Below, piece by piece: positions 11,196 through 20,622 of a stretch of 64,000 nt of DNA. The notes under the pieces are model-generated. The model did not search any database. It was given only the letters and a program-made list of their open reading frames with translations, and had not been told where the DNA came from. Made by a program: the position numbers and the translations under genes. Where the stretch lies: contig CANRJA010000001.1 in NCBI GenBank assembly GCA_947630825.1, positions 124,001-188,000 on the forward strand, written 5' to 3'. Position 1 is the stretch's first letter, and every line of letters starts with the position of its first letter. This DNA comes from an uncultured Clostridia bacterium. Its GTDB lineage: Bacteria > Bacillota > Clostridia > Oscillospirales > Ruminococcaceae.

Positions 11196-12962
11196 ATGGC
11201 TCTTGACGGAGTGTTTTTAAATTTAATAAAGAAAGAGCTTGAAAGCGTTTTGCTTGACGGTAGGGTGGATAAGATACACCAGCCGTCAAAGGAGGAAATA
11301 CTTTTCACCATTCGTACCCGAAACGGCGCATATAAGCTTATCTTCAACACAAGCGCGGGAACAGCCAGAGTTCACATAACAAACTCGCAGATAGAAAACC
11401 CAAAAACGCCGCCTATGTTCTGTATGCTTATGAGAAAGCACCTATCGGGCGGAAAGCTGATTTCAGTCAGGCAGGACGGCTTCGAGAGAATACTCTATTT
11501 CGACTTTGACTCTGCAAACGAGATGGGAGATATCTGCCGATTCACATTAGCTGTTGAGATAATGGGTAGACGCTCTAATCTGATTTTAATAAATTCAGAC
11601 GGCAGGATAGTTGACAGTATAAAGCGTGTAGGGCAGGATATGTCAAGCGTGAGAATGGTTTTGCCTGGAATCACATATCAGGTACCGCCTAAGGACAAAA
11701 GGCTTTCGATGTTTGACTTTACCGCTGATGAGTTTAAAAGCAGTCTAAATGATTATTCAAAGCAGTTATTTTCTAAGGCTCTTATAAGGATTTTTGAGGG
11801 TATTTCGCCTGTGTTTGCCCGTGAGGTTGAATTTTTTTCTCTTCGTGGCGGTGAAAAAATCTGCTCTGAGCTTAGCGAAGATGAAATTGACAGAGCGATA
11901 TTTTTTATAAACAAAACGGCAGATGAAATATCGTCACATAAAAATAAGTTTACAGTTTTGAGAAACAAAGACGGTCAGCTAAAGGATTTTTGCTTTTGCA
12001 GTATCAATCAGTACGGAAGTTTGATGGTGACTAAAGATTTTGATTCCGCCAGCGAGCTTTTAGACTATTTCTACTCGGCAAGAGACAGAATTGCAAGAAC
12101 AAAGCAAAGAGCGTCCGATCTGTTCAAGTTTTTGGTAAACACGTCTGACAGGATATCGAGGCGCATAGCCAATCAGCGCGAGGAATTAAAAGAGTGTGCA
12201 GAGCGTGACACGCTAAAGCTTTACGGCGACCTAATAATGTCGAACATCTACAGGCTTGAAAAGGGAATGGACTATGCCGAAGCTGAGGATTACACAAAGG
12301 AGGATACGCCGAAAGTTAGAATAAAGCTTGACAAAAGGCTTACCCCCTCGCAGAACGCGCAGAAGTATTATGCCGAATACAGAAAAGCGGACACTGCCGA
12401 GAAAATGCTCGTCTCGCTTATTAAGAACGGCGAGGAGGAATTGAGGTATATAGACAGCGTATTTGACGCTCTTACCCGTGCTGATACCGAGAGCGACGTT
12501 ATTGAGCTTAGGTCGGAGCTTGCCGAGCAGGGGTATATAAAAAGCTCACGCATAAAGGGAAAACTGCCAAAGGCTTTGCCGCCGATAAAGTTTAAGTCGT
12601 CAGACGGGTTTGAGATTTTTGTGGGCAGAAACAACAAGCAGAACGACAAGCTGACATTAAAGGAAAGCGAAAAAACAGATATATGGCTCCACACCCAGAA
12701 GATAACAGGCTCGCATACTGTAATAAAATGCAGGGGCGAAACCCCTCCCGACAGAACGATTGAGGAGGCGTGTATGATAGCCGCTTATCATTCCAGTGCT
12801 AGGGAGTCGTCGAACGTGCCTGTTGATTACACAGAGATAAGGTATGTTAAAAAGCCGAACGGCGCAAAGCCTGGAATGGTGATCTTCACAAATTACCGCA
12901 CGGTTTATGTAACGCCCGATGAGGAGCTTGTTGAAAGGCTGAGGGTCAATAAAGAGAAATAA
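11196..12962 (+). CDS. rqcH: NFACT family protein (RqcH/FbpA-like)
   Basis: MALDGVFLNLIKKELESVLLDGRVDKIHQPSKEEILFTIR; C-terminal NFACT-R region TDIWLHTQKITGSHTVIK. Confidence 0.9.
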   Translation: MALDGVFLNLIKKELESVLLDGRVDKIHQPSKEEILFTIRTRNGAYKLIFNTSAGTARVHITNSQIENPKTPPMFCMLMRKHLSGGKLISVRQDGFERILYFDFDSANEMGDICRFTLAVEIMGRRSNLILINSDGRIVDSIKRVGQDMSSVRMVLPGITYQVPPKDKRLSMFDFTADEFKSSLNDYSKQLFSKALIRIFEGISPVFAREVEFFSLRGGEKICSELSEDEIDRAIFFINKTADEISSHKNKFTVLRNKDGQLKDFCFCSINQYGSLMVTKDFDSASELLDYFYSARDRIARTKQRASDLFKFLVNTSDRISRRIANQREELKECAERDTLKLYGDLIMSNIYRLEKGMDYAEAEDYTKEDTPKVRIKLDKRLTPSQNAQKYYAEYRKADTAEKMLVSLIKNGEEELRYIDSVFDALTRADTESDVIELRSELAEQGYIKSSRIKGKLPKALPPIKFKSSDGFEIFVGRNNKQNDKLTLKESEKTDIWLHTQKITGSHTVIKCRGETPPDRTIEEACMIAAYHSSARESSNVPVDYTEIRYVKKPNGAKPGMVIFTNYRTVYVTPDEELVERLRVNKEK

Positions 12963-12992
12963 AGAAAGGAGAACGGTTTAGCCGATAGAATA

Positions 12993-13553
12993 ATGAGGCT
13001 TGGATATGATTTTTTTAACAGAGACGTTTTAAAGGTCGCCCCAGAGCTTGTGGGTAAGACGCTTGTTCACATAGTCGACGGCGAGGAAAGACGTATGATG
13101 ATAACCGAGACAGAGGCATACAAAGGTACGGACGACACAGCCTGCCACGCTCACAGGGGCAAGACCGAAAGGACGAAAATTCTTTGGGGAAAGGCAGGAA
13201 CGGTATATGTATATCTATGCTACGGCGTTCATCATCTGATAAATATTGTAACGGGAGACGAGGGCGACCCTCAGGCGGTTTTGATTCGAGCCTGCGAGGG
13301 GAGTTACAACGGTCCGGGAAAGCTGACAAAGCAGTTGGGAATTGATATGAGCGCTAACTGGCAGACTATTTATGACAACGACACAATGTGGATAGAGGAC
13401 ACAGGCGTAAAGGCGAGAATACGTCGGGATAAGCGTGTTGGAATAGGATATGCAAGACCGAGAGACATAGAGAGGGCTTGGAGGTATATAATGAAAATCA
13501 AGCCTGAAAAGCCGAGTTCAAAATCAAAAAAGGAAAGGCAAAGTATAATTTAG
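12993..13553 (+). CDS. mpg: 3-methyladenine DNA glycosylase (AAG/MPG family)
   Basis: ITETEAYKGTDDTACHAHRGKTERT, YVYLCYGVHHLINIVTG. Confidence 0.92.
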   Translation: MRLGYDFFNRDVLKVAPELVGKTLVHIVDGEERRMMITETEAYKGTDDTACHAHRGKTERTKILWGKAGTVYVYLCYGVHHLINIVTGDEGDPQAVLIRACEGSYNGPGKLTKQLGIDMSANWQTIYDNDTMWIEDTGVKARIRRDKRVGIGYARPRDIERAWRYIMKIKPEKPSSKSKKERQSII

Positions 13554-13570
13554 GAGAACAGAGAAAATTT

Positions 13571-14911
13571 ATGAAATTATATAACTTTTTAACATTGCAG
13601 TTTGGGAAGCTGATAGTAAAGGCTTTGCAGCTTCTTCACAAGGGCGCGGGAAATCTGCCCGGACTTATTCTGCTTGGGATAAATAAAAACATACTCGGCT
13701 ATTTCAAGGTAGACTGCCCTATAATAGCGGTCACAGGAACAAACGGCAAGACCTCTGTCACCAACTTTGTGAACCGTCTTTTAGAGCAAAGCGGAAAGAA
13801 TGTAATTACAAATAAGCAGGGAAACAACCTCGACACAGGAATAGTATCGTTATTTTTAAAGCTGTGCTCGCCGACGGGTAAGATCCACGCAGACTGTCTT
13901 GTTCTTGAAATTGACGAATCGCACGTACCTGTGATATTCAAAAAGCTCAAGCTGGAGACTCTTATAGTTTTAAACTTTTTCAGAGACCAGCTTGACAGAA
14001 ATGGTGAGGTTGAAACGCTGATTTTAAAAGTAAAGAACTTTCTGGAGACTTTTCAGGGGAATGTCATTTTAAACGCCGACGACCCTAATGTTGCCCGCTT
14101 GGGACAAGCTAACCCCGACAATAAAAATGTAAAGTATTTCAGCGTTGAGAAATACAAATATGCAACTGATAAAATTCACGAGGTGGGAGAGGGCAAGTTC
14201 TGTCCCGTATGCGGAGAGTCGCTTGAATATGAGTATTACCAGTATTCTCATATAGGGCGCTTTAAATGTCCTAAGTGCGGATTTGGCGATAATGAAATTT
14301 ACTTAAAAGTTGAAAATGTAGACCTAGAGAAGCGTAGTTTTACGGTTGATGGCAGAGAGTACGATATAAACAATCCGAGTATTTACTATGTCTACAATAT
14401 GGCGGCTGTATGTGCGGCTGCGAAGCTGTATAATATCGACGACGATATTCTCAGAGACACTCTTGAAAGATTTGAAGTAAACAACGGCAGGATGGAGAAG
14501 TTCAGCATTGGAAAGAGCAATGCAGTTATAAACCTTGCAAAGAACCCTGTCGGGGCGAATATGACAATTCGCGTTATGAACGAGAGCAATCACGAAAAAG
14601 AACTTATGTTCGTTTTGAATGACAATCTAGCCGACGGCTATGATGTTTCGTGGATATGGGATATAAACTTTGAGGTATTCAAGGACGTAACGAGGGTAAT
14701 TACAAGCGGCAGGCGGGCTTATGACATTGCCATAAGAATAAAAACAAGTGGATATGACGCTTCAAAAATCGAAGTTTATCCCGATTTGGACGAAGCGGTT
14801 GAAAATCTGTTTTCGACTGAGGGAGAGAAGTTTATAATTGCTAATTACACTTCGGTTCAGCCGACAAGGACCGCTGTAATTAATTATATTGATAAAAACA
14901 AAGAGGAATAA
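13571..14911 (+). CDS. murT: Lipid II isoglutaminyl synthase subunit MurT
   Basis: Mur ligase ATP motif VTGTNGKTSVTN, zinc ribbon CPVCGESLEYE...CPKCGF typical of MurT. Confidence 0.9.
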   Translation: MKLYNFLTLQFGKLIVKALQLLHKGAGNLPGLILLGINKNILGYFKVDCPIIAVTGTNGKTSVTNFVNRLLEQSGKNVITNKQGNNLDTGIVSLFLKLCSPTGKIHADCLVLEIDESHVPVIFKKLKLETLIVLNFFRDQLDRNGEVETLILKVKNFLETFQGNVILNADDPNVARLGQANPDNKNVKYFSVEKYKYATDKIHEVGEGKFCPVCGESLEYEYYQYSHIGRFKCPKCGFGDNEIYLKVENVDLEKRSFTVDGREYDINNPSIYYVYNMAAVCAAAKLYNIDDDILRDTLERFEVNNGRMEKFSIGKSNAVINLAKNPVGANMTIRVMNESNHEKELMFVLNDNLADGYDVSWIWDINFEVFKDVTRVITSGRRAYDIAIRIKTSGYDASKIEVYPDLDEAVENLFSTEGEKFIIANYTSVQPTRTAVINYIDKNKEE

Positions 14912-14915
14912 AGAT

Positions 14916-15653
14916 ATGAAAACCATAAGAATATTGCATATGTATTCTGATATGCTAGACCTCTACGGCGATAACGGTAACATTGAGGTTTTGAGTTACC
15001 GGGCAAAGGCTAGGGGCATTGAAACGGCGGTTGAGCATCACAGTGTGGGAACGAAGGACACTGACTTTTCGAGCTATGATTTGATATATCTCGGCGGAGG
15101 GGCAGATTTCGAGCAGCAGCTTTTAGCGGAGGATCTGCAAAGCTGTCGTGATGAAATAATGAAAGCGTTTGACAACGGTACTTTCTTTTTGCTTATCTGC
15201 GGAGGGTACCAGCTTATGGGCGAGTATTACAAAGATTCTAATGGTGAGGTCATAGACGGTCTTGGAATGTTTCCCTATCATACTGAAGCGTCGCTGAATA
15301 AGAATAAGAGGTGCATAGGAAATATAATTATCGAAGCGGAGCTTAACGGAGAGATGTCAAAGATAATAGGCTTTGAAAATCACGGCGGACAGACATCACA
15401 AACTGATAAACCGTTCGGCAGGGTGATATATGGTAACGGAAACCGCTTTGGTAGTGAGGACGAGGGTTATTTTGATAAGAATGTTATTGCGACGTATCTT
15501 CACGGACCTCTGCTTTCAAAGAACCCAAAGCTTGCCGATTATATAATAAGGTACTGCGCTGAGCGTGATGGAAATTCTGTTGAGATGACGCCTCTTGACG
15601 ACACGTTGGAAGAAAAGGCAAGAGAAGTTTTGTTTAGTAGATTAAATAAATAA
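14916..15653 (+). CDS. gatD: Lipid II isoglutaminyl synthase glutaminase subunit GatD
   Basis: Class I glutamine amidotransferase (LLICGGYQLMGEYY) directly after murT; start moved to 14916. Confidence 0.9.
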   Translation: MKTIRILHMYSDMLDLYGDNGNIEVLSYRAKARGIETAVEHHSVGTKDTDFSSYDLIYLGGGADFEQQLLAEDLQSCRDEIMKAFDNGTFFLLICGGYQLMGEYYKDSNGEVIDGLGMFPYHTEASLNKNKRCIGNIIIEAELNGEMSKIIGFENHGGQTSQTDKPFGRVIYGNGNRFGSEDEGYFDKNVIATYLHGPLLSKNPKLADYIIRYCAERDGNSVEMTPLDDTLEEKAREVLFSRLNK

Positions 15654-15670
15654 TAAAATGTATATTAGGC

Positions 15671-15808
15671 TTGACAAAGTAAAATTATATGTTATAATAT
15701 AAATATAAAAGAGAGTGCTGCACACGGCAAATTAATGCCTAGGCGGTTTACTCCCCAGTTTGGTTATGAACAACCGTATCCTGGAAAGATTGGCGGTTGT
15801 TCTTTTTT
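15671..15808 (+). ncRNA. Candidate antitoxin-like RNA, cassette copy 1 (promoter to terminator)
   Basis: TTGACA (15671) -16 nt- TATAAT (15693); terminator GAACAACCG...CGGTTGTTCTTTTTT (15768-15808). Confidence 0.65.
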
Positions 15809-15826
15809 ATTTATATAAAAAAGCTT

Positions 15827-15916
15827 CTAATTTTTCTTATTAAATATAAGAAAAGCTAGAGTGATAATCTCGGTTATCATACTAATGAATGAAAACAATT
15901 CATAAAATGATACCAT
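15827..15916 (-). CDS. 29-aa hydrophobic toxin-like peptide, copy 1
   Basis: MVSFYELFSFISMITEIITLAFLIFNKKN; SD gggggtgg in a CCCC-GAAA-GGGG hairpin; own promoter TTGACA-17-TATAAT on minus strand (16007..15979). Confidence 0.75.
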   Translation of the reverse strand: MVSFYELFSFISMITEIITLAFLIFNKKN

Positions 15917-15978
15917 ATTACCACCCCCTTTCGGGGAGAAACCGCTTGCCTTTTAATGTACAGCACTCTCTTATTCAC

Positions 15979-16007
15979 ATTATAAAATATAATAATTAAT
16001 TTGTCAA
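15979..16007 (-). promoter_or_regulatory. Promoter for 29-aa peptide copy 1
   Basis: Minus strand TTGACA-N17-TATAAT. Confidence 0.75.
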
Positions 16008-16040
16008 ATTATTAAGAATTATAAAACTTATTAATTCTAT

Positions 16041-16160
16041 TTCCATTATCCATTGTCCATTGTCAATTATCAATTATCAATTAATAAGCCCGCCGTTGCA
16101 CTAACTGTTACATTTTACAAGCTATACAACGGCGGACTGCGTGCAGGGCTGAGCCCTGCC
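16041..16160. repeat. Intergenic repeat (heptamer tract plus palindromes)
   Basis: ttatccattgtccattgtcaattatcaattatcaattaataagc, then ccgccgttg...caacggcgg and gcagggctgagccctgc; related copies near 21181, 25016 and 31850. Confidence 0.75.
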
Positions 16161-16182
16161 TAAATATTGAGGAAGGTAGTTA

Positions 16183-16374
16183 TTAACTTTCTTTATGGCA
16201 GGAGCCTGCCTGCGGACAGCCTGAACAGCCGCAACCGCAACCGCAAGGGCAGGACTTTCCTGCCTTTTTGCTTTTTATCATTCTGTAAATTATGAATGTC
16301 ACTATGCAAAGCATTATCAGACTGATTATTATTGTCGATATGTTGGCTTTTATAAAATCAATCATTTTAATCAC
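16183..16374 (-). CDS. FeoB-associated Cys-rich membrane protein
   Basis: One TM helix followed by KAGKSCPCGCGCGCSGCPQAGSCHK, directly after feoB. Confidence 0.85.
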   Translation of the reverse strand: MIKMIDFIKANISTIIISLIMLCIVTFIIYRMIKSKKAGKSCPCGCGCGCSGCPQAGSCHKES

Positions 16375-16377
16375 CGT

Positions 16378-18816
16378 TTATGCTTTTATTTTTGCTTTTA
16401 TAGTCAGCCTGTCGGCTGACTTGTATGGTTTTGCAAGCATATAAATCAGGAACACCGCAACAAGAACTGCCGCAATAAGTCCTATAATGTTCGGACTGCC
16501 CGTTAATGCAATTCCGATTTGGTAAATCATAAGAGAAACAGCATAAGCAAATACGCATTGGTAGGTTATAGCGAACGCCGTCCACTTAGGACTGTTCATT
16601 TCTCGCCTGATAGCTCCTATTGCCGCGAAGCAAGGCGCACAGAGAAGATTGAACGCCAAGAAAGCATATCCTGCAAGACGTGTCATACCCTCGAAGTCGA
16701 GAACTCCAAACACTCCAACGACTTCCTCTTTAGCAACAAGGCCCATAATAGTAGCAATAGCAGCCTTGATGTTGCCAAAGCCGAGCGGTGAGAAAATCCA
16801 GCAAATTGCGTTGCCTACTATTCCGAGTATACTGTCTTCAAGCTCCATATCTGCGCTGAAAGTAAATATACCATCAACAAAGCCGAAGCACGAGCCTGCC
16901 CAGATGATAATTGAAGAAAGAAGTATGATAGTTCCTGCCTTTTTGATAAACGACGAAGCTCGCTCCCACATTGAACGCAGAATGTTGCCTATTGTAGGTA
17001 AGTGGTATGCTGGAAGCTCCATTACGAACGGCGCAGGGTCACCTGAGAACATCTTTGTTTTCTTGAGCATAATTCCCGAGACGATTATTGCCGCAATGCC
17101 TAAGAAGTATGCGCTAGGTGCGACCCACCACGTTCCGCCGAATAAAGCGGCTGAGATAAGTGCGATTATTGGCAGCTTAGCTCCGCAGGGGATAAATGTC
17201 GTAGTCATAATCGTCATACGGCGGTCGCGCTCGTTTTCAATCGTTCTCGACGCCATAATTCCCGGAACTCCGCAGCCTGAGCCTATAAGCATCGGAATAA
17301 ATGACTTTCCTGATAAGCCGAACTTGCGGAATATCCTGTCCATAATGAATGCTATTCTCGCCATATATCCGCACGACTCCAAGAACGCAAGGAAGATAAA
17401 CAGTACCAACATCTGAGGTACAAAGCCGAGCACTGCTCCGACGCCGGCTACAACACCGTCTAAAATCAACCCCTGAAGCCAGTCTGCACATTTTACGGCG
17501 TTAAGTCCGCTTTCTACTAAAACAGGTATTCCCGGAACCCATACGCCGTATTCAGCAGGGTCGGGAGTGTCTGCAAACTCTCCGTTTTCGTCTAAGGGAA
17601 GCATTGGCGTTATGTCGAATTTACCGCCCTCTTTGACGGCAAGCTCCTCGCCGTATGAGCCGTAAGCCTCTTCAAAAGCGCCGAAGTCCTTTTTCTCAAC
17701 GGCTGTTAAAAGCTCGTCTGCACCGGTGATGCCAGCTTCGTTTGCTCCTTCAAGAGTCTCCTTGACCTCAGGCAGGAATATTTCCTTTTGGGCATACTCG
17801 CTTGCAGCGTCGTCGTATTCGCTTGAGCCTATGCCGAATAGGTGCCAGCCGTCGCCGAACAGACCGTCGTTAGCCCAAGCGGTAGCCCATGCTCCAACAG
17901 TGGTGACCGAAACGTAGTATACGATAACCATTATAATAGCAAAGATGGGAAGCGCTAGCCAGCGGTTCGTTACTACCTTGTCTATTTTATCGGTAACGGT
18001 AAGCTTTCCTCTGTTTTTCTTTGTATAACAGCTGCCGATGATCGAAGCTATGTATGCGTACCTTTCGCTTGTTATAATGCTCTCTGAATCATCGTCCAAC
18101 TCGTCCTCGCAGTTTTTGATGTCTGTTTCAATGTGTGAAACGATTTTGCTGTCTAAGTTAAGTCTTTCAATTACCTTGTCGTCTCGCTCGAACAGCTTAA
18201 TTGCAAGAAATCTCTGCTCGTCGTCAGGCATATCGTGCAAAACCGCTTCTTCAATGTGCGCAAGAGCGTGCTCAACGCTGCCGTCAAAGCTGTGCTGTGC
18301 AACCATTTTCTTTCCGCTTTTTGCAATTCTGACCGCCTTTTCTGCAAGAGCGTCAATACCCTCTCCTCTAAGAGCAGATATCTCAACTACCTCACAGCCA
18401 AGCTCCTTTGAAAGCCTCTCTGTGTTTAGCTTATCACCGTTTTTCTTTATAACGTCCATCATATTTACCGCCGCGATAACAGGTATTCCAAGCTCTACAA
18501 GCTGAGTTGTAAGATACAGGTTTCTCTCAAGGTTAGAGCCGTCTATGATGTTTATGATAGCGTTCGGCTTTTCGTCTAAAAGAAAGTTTCTCGAAACTAC
18601 CTCCTCAAGCGTATAAGGCGACAGCGAATATATTCCCGGAAGGTCTACAAGAATGACTTCGTCGTTCTTTGCGCTGTAGCCTTTGATCTTTCCTTCCTTT
18701 TTCTCTACTGTTACGCCCGGCCAGTTGCCGACAAATTGATTTGATCCCGTCAAAGCGTTGAACAGGGTCGTTTTACCGCTGTTTGGATTTCCCGCAAGCG
18801 CTATTTTTATACTCAT
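16378..18816 (-). CDS. feoB: Ferrous iron transporter FeoB
   Basis: GNPNSGKTTLFNALTG, DLPGIYSLSP G-domain; GSGCGVPGIMASR, FIPCGAKLP membrane core. Confidence 0.96.
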   Translation of the reverse strand: MSIKIALAGNPNSGKTTLFNALTGSNQFVGNWPGVTVEKKEGKIKGYSAKNDEVILVDLPGIYSLSPYTLEEVVSRNFLLDEKPNAIINIIDGSNLERNLYLTTQLVELGIPVIAAVNMMDVIKKNGDKLNTERLSKELGCEVVEISALRGEGIDALAEKAVRIAKSGKKMVAQHSFDGSVEHALAHIEEAVLHDMPDDEQRFLAIKLFERDDKVIERLNLDSKIVSHIETDIKNCEDELDDDSESIITSERYAYIASIIGSCYTKKNRGKLTVTDKIDKVVTNRWLALPIFAIIMVIVYYVSVTTVGAWATAWANDGLFGDGWHLFGIGSSEYDDAASEYAQKEIFLPEVKETLEGANEAGITGADELLTAVEKKDFGAFEEAYGSYGEELAVKEGGKFDITPMLPLDENGEFADTPDPAEYGVWVPGIPVLVESGLNAVKCADWLQGLILDGVVAGVGAVLGFVPQMLVLFIFLAFLESCGYMARIAFIMDRIFRKFGLSGKSFIPMLIGSGCGVPGIMASRTIENERDRRMTIMTTTFIPCGAKLPIIALISAALFGGTWWVAPSAYFLGIAAIIVSGIMLKKTKMFSGDPAPFVMELPAYHLPTIGNILRSMWERASSFIKKAGTIILLSSIIIWAGSCFGFVDGIFTFSADMELEDSILGIVGNAICWIFSPLGFGNIKAAIATIMGLVAKEEVVGVFGVLDFEGMTRLAGYAFLAFNLLCAPCFAAIGAIRREMNSPKWTAFAITYQCVFAYAVSLMIYQIGIALTGSPNIIGLIAAVLVAVFLIYMLAKPYKSADRLTIKAKIKA

Positions 18817-18915
18817 ATTTTTCCTCCGTTCTAACGTGAATTAGTCTTTTCACGTTAAGTTCTTTAATATACATTGTGTTAGGTATAGCTAACTTATATG
18901 CAAAAAGAAACGAGC

Positions 18916-19137
18916 TTATTCAATTTCTATCATTTCCGCGTCAGCTTTTCTAAGAGAAAGCTCGTAGCCTCTTACTGTTACCTCTACCGGGTCTCCTAGA
19001 GGAGCTACCTTTCTTATGTGAACTTCCACGCCTTTGGTGATGCCCATATCCATAATTCTGCGCTTTACCGCGCCCTCGCCGTGAAGCCGTTTCACTTTGA
19101 CAGTCTGACCTATTACGGCGTCCTTTAGTGTTTGCAT
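18916..19137 (-). CDS. feoA: FeoA family protein
   Basis: GEGAVKRRIMDMGITKGVEVHIRKVAPLGDPVEVTVRGYELSLRKADAEMIEIE. Confidence 0.92.
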   Translation of the reverse strand: MQTLKDAVIGQTVKVKRLHGEGAVKRRIMDMGITKGVEVHIRKVAPLGDPVEVTVRGYELSLRKADAEMIEIE

Positions 19138-19182
19138 TAAAATCTCTCCTTTAACATTATTTAATTTATTATATGTAAAAAT

Positions 19183-19398
19183 TTAAGCGACTATAATTTT
19201 ATTAGCCATTTCACGGCTTATCGCCACTCGTGTGTTCTTGACGTTTACTATCAAATTTCCGCCGTTATCCGAGACAATTATTATCTCTCCGTCCTCGACA
19301 AAGCCGAGATTACCCAAAAAACGTCTTGTCTCGTCTTTTCCTTTTATCTTTTTTATACAAACTTTTTCGCCTACATTTGCAAAAGTTAAAGGTATCAT
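19183..19398 (-). CDS. feoA: FeoA family protein (second copy)
   Basis: GKDETRRFLGNLGFVEDGEIIIVSDNGGNLIVNVKNTRVAISREMANKIIV. Confidence 0.88.
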   Translation of the reverse strand: MIPLTFANVGEKVCIKKIKGKDETRRFLGNLGFVEDGEIIIVSDNGGNLIVNVKNTRVAISREMANKIIVA

Positions 19399-19622
19399 AC
19401 TCCATCTCTTTCTTTGTTTAGCATAAATGATAGTTAGGTTTAGCTAACTCGGTTGATCAAAAAAAGTTAGCGAAAACTAACTAAGATAATAATACCACTT
19501 TGCTCAACATTTGTCAATGCAATTTTTTAAATTTGTAGCATTTCACAAAAACAAGTTAGCAAAAGGCAACTAAAATTGTAGAAAAACACTGCCGGCAGCA
19601 CACAGTCCACCGTTGTATAGTT

Positions 19623-19802
19623 CTATTTTTCATCATTTTTAGTATCATCTAAATTATTTATTGCATAATTTAAACATTGTATAACTAATTGGTTAGAAGA
19701 TATATTATTCTTAAATGCAAGATTATCAATTTTATTCGCTAGTTCTTCAGGCAAACGAAAAGATTTGCTTACCGAATTGTAGCCTTTTTTTATTTTCCAC
19801 AT
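19623..19802 (-). CDS. Ribbon-helix-helix-like small protein, 59 aa (not in ORF track)
   Basis: MWKIKKGYNSVSKSFRLPEELANKIDNLAFKNNISSNQLVIQCLNYAINNLDDTKNDEK; clear paralog of the 55436 ORF. Confidence 0.85.
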   Translation of the reverse strand: MWKIKKGYNSVSKSFRLPEELANKIDNLAFKNNISSNQLVIQCLNYAINNLDDTKNDEK

Positions 19803-19978
19803 AAAATCTGTCCCTTCTCTTGTCGATTTCTTTAATATAAATACAATTTTATTAACTCAACTTTTATTGTTATTTATATTATTATAATTATTTTAACATT
19901 CATATGAATGTTAGTCAAGTACATTTATTCGAATTTATATTAAAATATTAAATATAAAAATTATAAAGGAGTTTTTTT

Positions 19979-20185
19979 ATGTATTATTATCAAAGATTAA
20001 GAGATGTAAGAGAAGATAACGACCTGTCACAAAAGCAGGTAGCAGAAATTCTTGGAACAACTCAGCAACAATATCATCTCTATGAAACCGGACAACGTGA
20101 AATACCTGTACATTTACTTAAAAAGCTGTCGGAATACTATAAAGTGTCAACAGATTATTTAATAGGTATAAAAAAACATAAATAG
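19979..20185 (+). CDS. XRE-family HTH regulator
   Basis: LRDVREDNDLSQKQVAEILGTTQQQYHLYETGQREIPVHLLKKLSEYYKVSTDYLIG. Confidence 0.92.
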   Translation: MYYYQRLRDVREDNDLSQKQVAEILGTTQQQYHLYETGQREIPVHLLKKLSEYYKVSTDYLIGIKKHK

Positions 20186-20188
20186 AAA

Positions 20189-20259
20189 CAGCAATATGTA
20201 TTGTATAAATAGAGGTAAGACCTCTAAGTAGTCAGAGTTGTCCTCTGAACGTATTGCTG
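20189..20259 (+). ncRNA. Candidate three-way-junction RNA
   Basis: Outer stem CAGCAATATG/CGTATTGCTG enclosing TAGAGG-taaga-CCTCTA and CAGAG-ttgtc-CTCTG; strand assumed. Confidence 0.4.
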
Positions 20260-20373
20260 CCTTTGGGTTATAAGTAGTAAGAAACCAGAGGCAAGATATA
20301 AGAACTTAATTTTTCACTAAGTTCTTATGGTAATATCCTGCTTCTGGCTTCTAAAATTCTTGCTTCTAAATGC

Positions 20374-20516
20374 TTGACAAAAGAAAATTATATGTTATAA
20401 TATAAATATAAAAGAGAGTGCTGCACACGGCAAATTAATGCCTAGGCGGTATCTCCCGAAGTTGTGTTATAGAAACACCGTAACTTGGGATTGTTGGCGG
20501 TGTTTCTTTTTTATTA
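20374..20516 (+). ncRNA. Candidate antitoxin-like RNA, cassette copy 2
   Basis: TTGACA (20374) -16- TATAAT (20396); terminator GAAACACCG...CGGTGTTTCTTTTTT. Confidence 0.65.
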
Positions 20517-20532
20517 TTAAATAAAAAAGCTT

Positions 20533-20622
20533 CTAATTTTTCTTATTAAATATAAGAAAAGCTAGAGTGATAATCTCGGTTATCATACTAATGAATGAAA
20601 ATAATTCATAAAATGATACCAT
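20533..20622 (-). CDS. 29-aa hydrophobic toxin-like peptide, copy 2
   Basis: Same protein as copy 1 with synonymous differences; promoter TTGACA-17-TATAAT on minus strand (20713..20685). Confidence 0.75.
   Translation of the reverse strand: MVSFYELFSFISMITEIITLAFLIFNKKN

Noticed and set aside
16649-17416. ORF 16649..17416 (+), 255 aa
   Set aside because: Antisense to the conserved membrane core of feoB.
16378-19398. feoA-feoA-feoB-Cys-rich arrangement as a novel system
   Set aside because: Standard Firmicute ferrous iron uptake operon layout.
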